Source: Streptosporangiales bacterium
GTDB taxonomy: Bacteria > Actinomycetota > Actinomycetes > Streptosporangiales > Streptosporangiaceae
Reading direction: 5' to 3'
Length of the DNA: 34,015 nt
NCBI GenBank assembly: GCA_009380095.1
Contig: WHSL01000040.1
Coordinates: forward strand, 1 to 34,015
Part shown: one piece after another, positions 7,460 through 14,509 of the stretch
How the letters are laid out: each line of letters starts with the position of its first letter
How positions within the stretch are numbered: the stretch's first letter is position 1
Notes under the pieces: model-generated
The model's database searches: none
Told to the model about the DNA's origin: nothing
Seen by the model: only the letters and a program-made list of their open reading frames with translations
Translations under genes and position numbers: made by a program

Positions 7460-7579
7460 CCTCGTCCGCCTCTCTCCGCGTCGCTCGCGCGGGGACGTCA
7501 CTCCGTTATACGTTTCCAATATACGTCGTTTGATCCACCCATCAGCATGTCCGGGCCTAGGATAGAGGGAGATGGCCTC
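7460..7579. promoter_or_regulatory. Divergent promoter region with TATACGT direct repeats
   Basis: These 120 bp separate the GNAT-SIS-racemase operon from the M20 gene and contain the only AT-rich patch nearby. TATACGT occurs twice in direct orientation (7507-7513 and 7520-7526), separated by TTCCAA, a 13-bp period. TAGGAT at 7558-7563 resembles an actinobacterial -10 element for the M20 gene, though it lies close to the start. The repeats are a candidate shared operator. The SIS protein of the operon has no HTH, so the binding protein is probably encoded elsewhere. Confidence 0.4.
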
Positions 7580-8713
7580 ATGGATAGCGAACGTATCCGC
7601 GACGCCGCCGTGGGGCTGCTGGACTTCGGCCGGGAACGGCTGCGCGACTACGCGCTGGCCGAGTCGCCCACCGGCGACGCCGCCGCGCTGGACGCCTGCG
7701 CCCGGCTCATCGAGGCCGGTCACGCCGAGGCCGGCGGCGCCACCCGGCGCGTGCCCGGCCCGGCCGGCGACCATCTGGTCACCACCTGGGGCCCGGAGGA
7801 CGGGCCGTACGTCGTGCTGCTCGGGCACTACGACACCGTCTGGCCGGTCGGCCGGCTGGACCAGATGCCCTACACCGACGACGGTACCCGGATCGCCGGC
7901 CCCGGCACGTACGACATGAAGGCCGGGCTCGTCGCGGTGGAGATGGCGATGCGCGCGCTCGCCGAGGCCGGGGCCGGGCCCGCCCTCAGCGTACGGGCCG
8001 TCGTCGTGGCGGACGAGGAGGTCGGCAGCCCGGACGGGCGCACGGTGGTCGAGCGCGAGGTCACCGGCGCCGCCGCCGTGTTCGGGCTGGAGCCGCCGCA
8101 CCCGGGCGGCGCGCTGAAGACCGGCCGCAAGGGCAGCACCCGTGTCAAGATCAAGGTCACCGGCCGCGAGGCGCACGCCGCGCTGGACCCGGACAAGGGC
8201 GTGCACGCCATCGACGAGCTCATCGACCAGCTGGCGGCGGCCCGCGCGGCGGTGCCCGAGGACGGCTCGACCATGTACAACGTGGGCCGCATCGAGGGCG
8301 GGACCCGGGCCAACGTGATCGCCGGGGAGGCCTGGGCGGAGATCGGGCTGCGGTTCGCCACGCCCGAGGCGGAGGCGGCGGTGCTCGGCGCGATCACGGC
8401 GCCGCGCCCGGTCCGGGAGGGCGCGGAGGTCCGGGCCGAGATCCTCTCCAGCCGCCCCGCGTGGGCGCCACCGGAGACGAACCCGCTGCTGGAGGCGGTG
8501 GCGGCGGCCGGGCGAGAGGTCGGCCAGGCCGTCACCGGGCGGCCCGCCTCAGGCGCCGGCGACACCAACTACACCGGCGCGCTCGGCGTGCCCACGCTCG
8601 ACGGCTTCGGCCCGGACGGCCAGGGCGCGCACGCCGCGAGCGAGGGCATCGTCGTCGCCTCGCTGGCCGAGCGCGCCGCCCTGCTGGCCGCGCTGCTCGC
8701 CACCGGGGTCTAG
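7580..8713 (+). CDS. M20-family metallohydrolase, candidate N-acyl(succinyl)-L-amino acid hydrolase
   Basis: The 377-residue M20 peptidase of the CPG2/ArgE/DapE group carries all expected residues: LLGHYDTVW with His83 and Asp85, bridging Asp112 in GTYDMKAG, catalytic Glu146 and metal ligand Glu147 in ADEEVGS, Glu171, dimerisation-domain His199 in REAHA, and C-terminal ligand His351 in GQGAHAASEG. The ATG at 7580 is fixed by GAGGGAG eight bases upstream; an ATG at 7572 is in another frame. Its position opposite the racemase operon suggests that it deacylates the L-enantiomer and so pulls the racemisation forward. General carboxypeptidase or N-acylamino acid hydrolase activity is possible. It converges on the next gene with a 4-bp gap. 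Confidence 0.88.
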   Translation: MDSERIRDAAVGLLDFGRERLRDYALAESPTGDAAALDACARLIEAGHAEAGGATRRVPGPAGDHLVTTWGPEDGPYVVLLGHYDTVWPVGRLDQMPYTDDGTRIAGPGTYDMKAGLVAVEMAMRALAEAGAGPALSVRAVVVADEEVGSPDGRTVVEREVTGAAAVFGLEPPHPGGALKTGRKGSTRVKIKVTGREAHAALDPDKGVHAIDELIDQLAAARAAVPEDGSTMYNVGRIEGGTRANVIAGEAWAEIGLRFATPEAEAAVLGAITAPRPVREGAEVRAEILSSRPAWAPPETNPLLEAVAAAGREVGQAVTGRPASGAGDTNYTGALGVPTLDGFGPDGQGAHAASEGIVVASLAERAALLAALLATGV

Positions 8714-8717
8714 GACA

Positions 8718-9302
8718 TCACCCGGCGGCATGCACCGCGAGCAGGTCGTTCGCGCGGTTGCGTACGGCCTCCACGGTGTCGGTCCGCGACACCTCGCGGA
8801 TGTGCGGGACGTACTCGGCCCACGGGGAGTACGTGGACGCCCACAGCGCGAGCCGCCGCACCTCCGGATCCGGGTGCCGGAACCCGGCGACGATGCGGTC
8901 GAACACCTCCGGTACGGAGCGTTCCGGCGCCGCCACCCCCAGCCGGACCAGCGCCCACCCGTGCTCCACGCCCTCGGCCCGGTCGCAGGCGGCGGCCAGC
9001 GCGTCGAGCCGTTCCGGCCGCAGGCCGCGCTCGACCAGCGTGCCCGCCCGATCCACCACGCCGTCGGCGAGGCTCTCCACGTAGACGTACCGCTGCCGGG
9101 ACATGAAGTCCTCGACGTAGCGGAACACGGCGTGCTCGCCCGCCGAGAAATCCGCGCGGAACGTCTCGTGCAGATCCGGATCGCCCTCCTGGCGGATCAA
9201 CGGCCAGCCCGTATCCTCGGCGTAGCGGAACACGCGCTCGCGTGTGGTCTCCGCTCGCAGGAGGAGTCGCTGCGAGTAGTGCGGCACGGGGATCCTCTCC
9301 AT
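8718..9302 (-). CDS. Hypothetical protein with HEAT-like helical C-terminus
   Basis: The start ATG at 9302 gives 194 residues; an in-frame GTG at 9347 would add a Pro/Ala-rich leader. The N-terminal half (MERIPVPHYSQRLLLRAE, RVFRYAEDTGWPLI, HAVFRYVEDFMSRQRYVYVE) resembles no family I know. The C-terminal half (VFDRIVAGFRHPDPEVRRLALWASTYSPWAEYVPHI and DTVEAVRNRANDLLAVH) has the spacing of HEAT/armadillo helical repeats, usually protein-binding. There is no signal peptide or membrane span. It stands alone between the M20 gene, on which it converges, and the flavoprotein gene upstream. Codon use is like that of its neighbours. Function unknown. Confidence 0.6.
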   Translation of the reverse strand: MERIPVPHYSQRLLLRAETTRERVFRYAEDTGWPLIRQEGDPDLHETFRADFSAGEHAVFRYVEDFMSRQRYVYVESLADGVVDRAGTLVERGLRPERLDALAAACDRAEGVEHGWALVRLGVAAPERSVPEVFDRIVAGFRHPDPEVRRLALWASTYSPWAEYVPHIREVSRTDTVEAVRNRANDLLAVHAAG

Positions 9303-9406
9303 GGGGACGGCAGGCGCGCCGCGTGCGGCGGGGGCACGACGAGACACCGCTCAGGGGTGAAATCTCTTGCTATCACGTTCCTCCGGACACGGCAGGCGAT
9401 TCCTCC

Positions 9407-11014
9407 CTAGGGGATGAGCTTCCCGGGGTTGAGGATGCCGCGCGGATCGACCGTGCGCTTCACCGCGCGCAGCACCTCGGCGCCCAGCTCACCGGTCTCC
9501 GCGCGCATCCACGGCCGGTGGTCGGCGCCCACCGCGTGGTGGTGGGTGATGGTGCCGCCGCATCCGACGATCGCGTCGCCGGCCGCGCGCTTGGCGGCCG
9601 CCCACTGCGCGACGGGGTCGGCGGCCTGCGCGGCGAGCACGGTGTAGTACAGCGAGGCGCCGTCCGGGTACGCGTGCGAGACGTGCGCCATCACGATCGG
9701 CGGGGTGCCCGAGGCGCCGAGCGCCGCGGTGAGCGCGTCGCGTACGGCCCCGTACAGCTCGGGCAGCCGCCGCCAGGACGCCGCCGTCTCCAGCGTCTCC
9801 GCCAGCGCGCCCGCGTCCAGCAGCGTGTCGCGGAGGTACGGGGCCGAGAACCGCCCCTCCCGCCAGCCCGCCACCGGCCCGGCGCCGAGCGGGGTCGCGC
9901 CCGCCGCGGTGAGCACCCGGTGTGCGGCCGCGCGGCGCGCCTCCACGGTCTCGGCGGTGCCCTCGTAGCAGGTCACCAGCTGGCAGCCGGGCGGCGGCCG
10001 GGGCCCGGCCACCGATCCCATGATCGCCGTCTCCAGCTCGTCGGAGAGTCGCGCGACCGTGGGCAGCGCGCCGGCCTGGGCGAGCCCGCGCAGCGCCGCG
10101 GTTCCGGCGGCGAAGTCGGGCACGCTCCAGGCCTCGTCGAGCAGCACCTCCGGCACCGGGCGGACCCGTACCGTCACGTCGGTGATCACGCCGAGCGCGC
10201 CCTCGCCGTCGAGGAACAGCTGACGCAGGTCGGGCCCGGCCGCCGACGCCGGGGCGCGGCCGAGCCGCAGCGTACCGGCCGGGGTCACCACGGTGAGCGC
10301 GGTGACCATGGCGTCGAACCGCCCGTACCCGGCGGAGGCCTGGCCGGCCGAGCGGGTCGCCGCGAAGCCGCCGATGCTGGCGTGCTCGAAGCTCTGCGGT
10401 ACGTGCCCGAGCGTCATGCCGTGCCGGCGCAGCAGCTCCTCGGCCTCGGGCGCGCGCAGCCCGGCCTCCAGCGTGGCGGTCATGGACACCGGGTCCAGGT
10501 CGGTCATCCGGTCCAGCCGGCGCAGGTCCAGCGTCACCACCGACCCGTGCTCGCCGCGCAGCGCGTCGAGGCCGCCGACCACGCTGGTGCCGCCCCCGTA
10601 CGGGACCACGGCCACGTCGTGCTAGCCGGCGACCCGCAACACCGCGGCGACCTCGCCGGCGTCGCCCGGCAGCAGCACCGCGTCGGGCGCGGCGGAGGCG
10701 TCGCCGGCGCGGCGGCGGAGCAGGTCGGGCGTGCTCTGCCCGCCGGCGCGGGCGAGCCGGGCGGCGTCGCCGGTGTGCACGTGCTCCGCGCCGAGCGCCG
10801 CGGCGAAGGCGCTCCGCGCCGTCTCGGGCAGCCGGGACTCCGCCGGCCGTACCCGCTCCGCCGGCACCGCGGGGGCGCCCTGCTCAGGCAGCGTGAAGGC
10901 GGATCGCAGCAGGTCGAGCGCTGCCTGGGGGAGTGGGCGGGGCGCCCCCCAGCGGGCCCATGGAAGGTCGTCGGCGCGCGTGGCGGGTCGCTCGGGCTCG
11001 AAGTGGGCGGTCAT
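9407..11014 (-). pseudogene. FAD-linked oxidase, alkylglycerone-phosphate-synthase-like, interrupted by an in-frame TAG
   Basis: From the ATG at 11014 the frame encodes an AGPS-like N-terminus (LPWARWGAPRPLP) and the beginning of the FAD-binding domain (DAVLLPGDAGEVAAVLRVAG), then TAG at 10622-10624 (codon 131). The same frame resumes with HDVAVVPYGGGTSVVGG, SFEHASIGGFAATRSAGQ, FLDGEGALGVITDVTVRVRP and the C-terminal THHHAVGADHRPW and DPRGILNPGKLIP. Total length with the stop read through is 535 residues, as expected for the family. No frameshift is involved: one base change from GAG (Glu) would restore the gene. An internal GTG at 10615 would miss part of the FAD domain. The neighbours are a TetR regulator and glpD, which suggests glycerolipid or ether-lipid metabolism. 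Confidence 0.85.
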
Positions 11015-11025
11015 GCTTGCTAGTT

Positions 11026-11048
11026 TTACACATAGCGTCAATCTGTAA
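11026..11048. promoter_or_regulatory. Candidate TetR operator (inverted repeat TTACANAT-N7-ATNTGTAA)
   Basis: The 48-bp gap between the flavoprotein and the divergent TetR gene holds TTACACAT, seven bases, then ATCTGTAA. The arms match at 7 of 8 positions and form the longest dyad in the gap. The position would let one bound repressor cover both start regions. TetR proteins commonly bind such a site next to their own gene. Confidence 0.5.
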
Positions 11049-11062
11049 CGGAAGGCGGGGAA

Positions 11063-11635
11063 ATGGCCGAGGACGCGATCGACGAGCGGCTGCTCGCCGC
11101 CGCGCGCACCTGCGTGCTCGCGTACGGCGTCCGCCGCACCTCCCTGACCGACGTGGCGCGGCGCGCCCACGTGAGCCGGCCCACCGTCTACCGGCGCTGG
11201 CCGGACGTGCGGACCCTCGTCTCCGACGTGCTCACCCGGGAGTGGAAGACCGTGCTGACCGCGGGCGGCCGGGTGCCGGTGACCGGCAGCGGCCGGGAGC
11301 GGCTGGTCGCCGGGATCATCGCCATCGCCGAGGGCATGCGGGACAACTCCGTCTTCCGCAAGGTCCGGGACGCGGACCCGGAGCACCTGCTGCCGTACCT
11401 GCTGGACCGGCTCGGCACCGGCCAGCGCATGGCCATCGACCTGGCCCGGCGGGGCATCGCGGACGGGCAGGCGGACGGCTCCATCCGGCCGGGCGACCCG
11501 GCCCGGCTCGCGCACGTGCTGTTCCTCGCCGTGCAGGCGCTCGTGCTCTCCGCGATGGCCGGCCACGACGCCATCGGCCGCGAGGTCATGCGGGAGGAAC
11601 TGCGTACGCTTGCCGACTCCTACCTGAGAGGCTGA
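11063..11635 (+). CDS. TetR/AcrR-family transcriptional regulator
   Basis: The 190-residue protein has an N-terminal TetR DNA-binding domain, with the helix-turn-helix at about residues 27-47 (SLTDVARRAHVSRPTVYRRW), and an all-helical ligand domain after residue 60. The ATG at 11063 follows a purine-rich GGAAGGCGGGGAA. The stop overlaps the start of glpD by one base (TGATG), so the two are co-translated. It is divergent from the interrupted flavoprotein gene, with a dyad between them, and probably controls both directions. The same arrangement of AGPS-like flavoprotein, TetR and glpD occurs in mycobacteria (Rv2251-Rv2250c-Rv2249c). The effector may be an acyl-CoA or lipid, which is inference. 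Confidence 0.88.
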   Translation: MAEDAIDERLLAAARTCVLAYGVRRTSLTDVARRAHVSRPTVYRRWPDVRTLVSDVLTREWKTVLTAGGRVPVTGSGRERLVAGIIAIAEGMRDNSVFRKVRDADPEHLLPYLLDRLGTGQRMAIDLARRGIADGQADGSIRPGDPARLAHVLFLAVQALVLSAMAGHDAIGREVMREELRTLADSYLRG

Positions 11636-13152
11636 TGACCCCCGTGCCCGACACCTCCCTCAACGCGGCCCGGCGCGCCCGCGACCTCACCGAGCTGGCC
11701 TCCGCGGACGCGGTCGACCTGCTCGTGGTGGGCGGCGGCGCGACCGGTGCCGGGGTGGCGCTGGACGCCGCCGCGCGCGGGCTCTCCGTCGTGCTCGCGG
11801 AACGCCACGACCTGGCCTGGGGCACCAGCCGGTGGAGCTCCAAGCTGGTGCACGGAGGGCTGCGGTATCTGGCACACGGGGACGTCGCGCTCGCGTACGA
11901 GAGCGCCCGCGAGCGCGGCCTGCTGATGCGGCGCATCGCTCCGCACCTCGTCGCCGCGATGCCGCAGGTGTTCCCCGCGCTGCCCGGCCGAGGCCGTGCG
12001 GCGCGGCTCACCAGGACCGGGCTGATGGCGGGTGACCTGCTGCGCGCCGCGGCCCGTACGCCACGGCGGGTGCTGCCCCGGCCGCGCTGGCTCAACCCCG
12101 CGGACGCGTACTGGCACGCCCCCACGCTGGGCGACATCGGCGGCGGCATGCTCGGCCACGACGGGCAGCTCACCGACGACGCCGCGCTCGTCGTGGCGCT
12201 GGCCCGGACCGCGGCCGGGCACGGTGCGCGGATCCTCACCCGGTGCGCGGTGAGCGCGCTGACCGGGGACGGCGGGACGCTCACCGACACCCTCACCGGG
12301 CAGAGCCTGCGGCTGCGGGCCCGCGCGGTGATCAACGCGACGGGGGTCTGGGCCGGCGACCTCGTGCCCGGCCTGGCGCTCACCCCCAGCCGGGGCACCC
12401 ACCTGGTGCTGCGCGACGAGGACTTCGGCGGGCTGCGCGGCGGCGTCTTCGTGCCCTCACCCGACTCCGACACTCGTTACGTCTTCGCGCTTCCCGCCGA
12501 GTACGGCCGCGTCTACGTGGGGATCACCGACGAGCCGGCGCCCGGCCCGGTCCCGGACGTGCCGGAGCCACCGGAGGCGGAGATCACCTGGCTGCTGGAC
12601 GCCATCGGCACCGCGTTGCGGGCGCCGCTCGCCCGCTCCCAGGTGGTGGGCGTGTTCGCCGGGCTGCGGCCGCTGGCCGCCGGCGGCGCCGGGGCGACCG
12701 CGGACCTGTCCCGCCGGCACTCCGTGACGCTGTCCCTGGACGGCGTGGTCACGGTGGTCGGCGGCAAGCTCACCACCTACCGCAGGATGGCGGAGGACGC
12801 GGTGGACGCGGCCGTACGGGCCGCGCGGCTGCCCGCCGCGCCCTGCCGCACTGCGACGCTGCCTCTGGTGGGTGCGGCCTCCCCGTACGCGCTGGCCGTC
12901 CTCGTCGCGCCGGCCCGGCTGGTCCGCCGGTACGGCACCGAGGCCACGCGGATCCTCGCCGACGGCTCGGACGCGCCGGTGGCGGACGGCCTGCCCCTGA
13001 CCCGAGCGGAACTGGAGTTCGGCATGCGCCACGAAGGCGCGTTGGACGCCGCCGACCTCCTGGACCGCCGCACCCGCATCGGCCTCGTCCCCGCCGACCG
13101 CACTCAGGCCCTCACCGTCGCCGAGGAGATCGCCGCCGGCATCCCGGGCTAG
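11635..13152 (+). CDS. glpD: Glycerol-3-phosphate dehydrogenase/oxidase, FAD-dependent
   Basis: The 505-residue protein has the dinucleotide-binding GGGATGAG at 33-40, then TSRWSSKLVHGGLRYL, the hallmark of aerobic GlpD; TPSRGTHLVL and FALPAEYGRVYVGITDE in the middle; and VVGGKLTTYRRMAEDAVD, which closes the FAD domain. It oxidises sn-glycerol-3-phosphate to dihydroxyacetone phosphate and feeds electrons to the quinone pool at the inner face of the membrane. The start ATG overlaps the TetR stop. Dihydroxyacetone phosphate is also the precursor for AGPS-type ether-lipid synthesis, which may explain the pairing with the flavoprotein. The protein is full length, with no obvious defect. Confidence 0.92.
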   Translation: MTPVPDTSLNAARRARDLTELASADAVDLLVVGGGATGAGVALDAAARGLSVVLAERHDLAWGTSRWSSKLVHGGLRYLAHGDVALAYESARERGLLMRRIAPHLVAAMPQVFPALPGRGRAARLTRTGLMAGDLLRAAARTPRRVLPRPRWLNPADAYWHAPTLGDIGGGMLGHDGQLTDDAALVVALARTAAGHGARILTRCAVSALTGDGGTLTDTLTGQSLRLRARAVINATGVWAGDLVPGLALTPSRGTHLVLRDEDFGGLRGGVFVPSPDSDTRYVFALPAEYGRVYVGITDEPAPGPVPDVPEPPEAEITWLLDAIGTALRAPLARSQVVGVFAGLRPLAAGGAGATADLSRRHSVTLSLDGVVTVVGGKLTTYRRMAEDAVDAAVRAARLPAAPCRTATLPLVGAASPYALAVLVAPARLVRRYGTEATRILADGSDAPVADGLPLTRAELEFGMRHEGALDAADLLDRRTRIGLVPADRTQALTVAEEIAAGIPG

Positions 13153-13299
13153 GCGACGACCGCCTCTGGACACCATCCGCCTTTCGGTGGACTCACCGCG
13201 GAGAATCGGCACGTTCTCCCCCTTTCGGCGCTGGCCCGTCCCCCCACGAGCCCGCAGGCTGGTGACCTGACGGCATCCAGCCGGCTGCCCGCGGCCCCT

Positions 13300-13536
13300 G
13301 TGGCCGCGGCGATCACAGAAGGGAAATTCCATGAAGGCGACGCTTATCAGGCGCTCAATTGCGATGACATCTTCGATCTGCACAACTTCTATGGGCTCTG
13401 GGACGCCCATAATCACACCAGGTCGTCCGTGCACTTCCTCGGCAGGAACGATGAATTCCTCGCCCGCTACGCCTCCGGCAGGGTTGACAATGTGAACTGG
13501 ACGCCGGTCCACGCCGTGGCCACCTGCAGCGGTTGA
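13300..13536 (+). CDS. Orphan low-GC ORF, possibly the mature part of a broken small secreted protein
   Basis: A frame open from the glpD stop to 13536 has its only usable start, a GTG, at 13300, which lacks a ribosome-binding site. The 78-residue product is rich in Asn, Asp, His, Phe and Trp (LHNFYGLWDAHNH, FLGRNDEFLARY, VDNVNWTPV) and has two cysteines. I count about 56% GC over 13321-13500, far below the neighbours. In another frame an ATG at 13331 follows AGAAGGGAAATTCC at good spacing and begins MKATLIRRSIA, like a secretion-signal n-region, but soon turns into low-complexity residues. The two frames together suggest a frameshifted secreted protein, perhaps acquired. Family not recognised. 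Confidence 0.35.
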   Translation: MAAAITEGKFHEGDAYQALNCDDIFDLHNFYGLWDAHNHTRSSVHFLGRNDEFLARYASGRVDNVNWTPVHAVATCSG

Positions 13537-13571
13537 CCGGCGGGGGACACGCCTGGTAGGAGTCGTCCCTC

Positions 13572-13967
13572 TCACGCTTCCGGAGGATGAACCGGAGACG
13601 CTCCCCACACCCCCGCCGACCAGGGCGAACACGAACAGCAGGCCGCCCGGGGTGGTCTCGGTGTACGCCGTGTCACCGACACACGTGCCTGGACGGTGCG
13701 GCCCTCACGGTCCCGCACCCCCAGACCGGTGACCTCCCCGGAGCGGCGTTGGCCGGCGATCTCCCAGGAGCCGGTGCAGATCAGGTCGGAGCGTCCGGGC
13801 GCCGCGCCATCAGGATCGACGACGCGGCACCTCTCGACCTTCACCGTCGCGGGGATGCCCGACGCGTGGGCCCGGGCGAAGGGAATCGTGCACACCAGCC
13901 CCAGGATCAGCGATCCGCCCCAGACACCGGCATAGGTGATCGCCTTGGTCCGTGCACGGGAGGCCAT
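13572..13967 (-). CDS. Small membrane protein, probably frameshifted near its second membrane span
   Basis: The 131-residue reading begins MASRARTKAITYAG, has a hydrophobic span (about 13-29), and continues into an extracytoplasmic-looking domain with two cysteines (VERCRVVDPDG...LICTGSWEI, GEVTGLGVRDREGRTV). After VQARVS, near 13680, this frame turns into an Arg/Pro/Cys-rich tail without structure. The next frame reads DTAYTETTPGGLLFVFALVGGGVG, a natural second membrane span. A one-base slip near 13675-13685 therefore probably truncated the C-terminus. Similar two-span proteins of unknown function are common in actinomycetes. It is separated from the GNAT gene upstream by only 11 bp. Confidence 0.5.
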   Translation of the reverse strand: MASRARTKAITYAGVWGGSLILGLVCTIPFARAHASGIPATVKVERCRVVDPDGAAPGRSDLICTGSWEIAGQRRSGEVTGLGVRDREGRTVQARVSVTRRTPRPPRAACCSCSPWSAGVWGASPVHPPEA

Positions 13968-13978
13968 GGCGCGGGAGG

Positions 13979-14446
13979 CTAGCCGAGGGCGAGTTTGAAC
14001 CCCACGTGGGAGGCGGTGAACCCGAGCCGGGAGTAGAAGCGGTGCGCGTCGGTGCGGGAGGCGTCGGAGGTGAGCTGGACCATCCGGCAGCCTTCGCGGC
14101 GTGCCTCGTCGATGGCCCAGGTGATCAGGCGTGAGCCGAGGCCGCTGCCGCGTTCGTCCGCGTGCACCCGTACGGCCTCGATCAGCGCGCGGGACGCGCC
14201 CTGCCGGGACAGGCCGGGAATGATCGTCAACTGCGGCGTGCCGATCACGCGTCCGTCCCGTTCGACGACCACCAGCCGCTGGTTCGGGTCGCCGGCGATC
14301 CGCTCGAACGCCGCCAGGTACGGCCCCGGCGTCTCCGGAGCCTCTCGCGCCGCGCCCAGCGGGTCGTCGGCCAGCATCGCCACGATGGCCGGCACGTCGG
14401 CGGCGCGGGCCTCCCGGAACTCCACGTCACTCACCACATCGCTCAC
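13979..14446 (-). CDS. GNAT-family N-acetyltransferase
   Basis: The 155-residue protein is a complete small GNAT: FREARAADVPAIVAMLADDPLG at the N-terminus, RLVVVERDGRVIGTPQLTIIPGL as the central strands, EAVRVHADERGSGLGSRLI with the acetyl-CoA loop RGSGLGS, and the C-terminal RMVQLTSDASRTDAHRFYSRLGFTASHVGFKLAL. This pattern is typical of amino-group acetyltransferases of unknown specificity. A frameshifted membrane protein lies downstream and alanine dehydrogenase upstream, separated from it by a likely terminator, so it probably has its own promoter. Confidence 0.85.
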   Translation of the reverse strand: MSDVVSDVEFREARAADVPAIVAMLADDPLGAAREAPETPGPYLAAFERIAGDPNQRLVVVERDGRVIGTPQLTIIPGLSRQGASRALIEAVRVHADERGSGLGSRLITWAIDEARREGCRMVQLTSDASRTDAHRFYSRLGFTASHVGFKLALG

Positions 14447-14461
14447 GGCTCGCGAGCCTAC

Positions 14462-14497
14462 GCGCCCGCCCCGCCGGCCGATCGGGCAGGCGGGCGC
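14462..14497 (-). terminator. GC-rich hairpin after alanine dehydrogenase
   Basis: GCGCCCGCC at 14462-14470 pairs perfectly with GGCGGGCGC at 14489-14497, a 9-bp stem with an 18-base loop that can pair further within itself. It lies 13 bp past the ald stop. No T-run follows, which is usual for actinobacterial terminators. Confidence 0.5.
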
Positions 14498-14509
14498 TCG
14501 GCGAGCGGC

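Noticed and set aside
6701-8206. GNAT gene extended to 8206
   Set aside because: The extension is antisense to the M20 gene. A TTG at 7459 with a good ribosome-binding site fits the GNAT fold.
9407-11014. Two separate genes for the flavoprotein halves
   Set aside because: The same frame continues past the TAG, the split falls inside the FAD-binding domain, and the second half has no ribosome-binding site before its first GTG.
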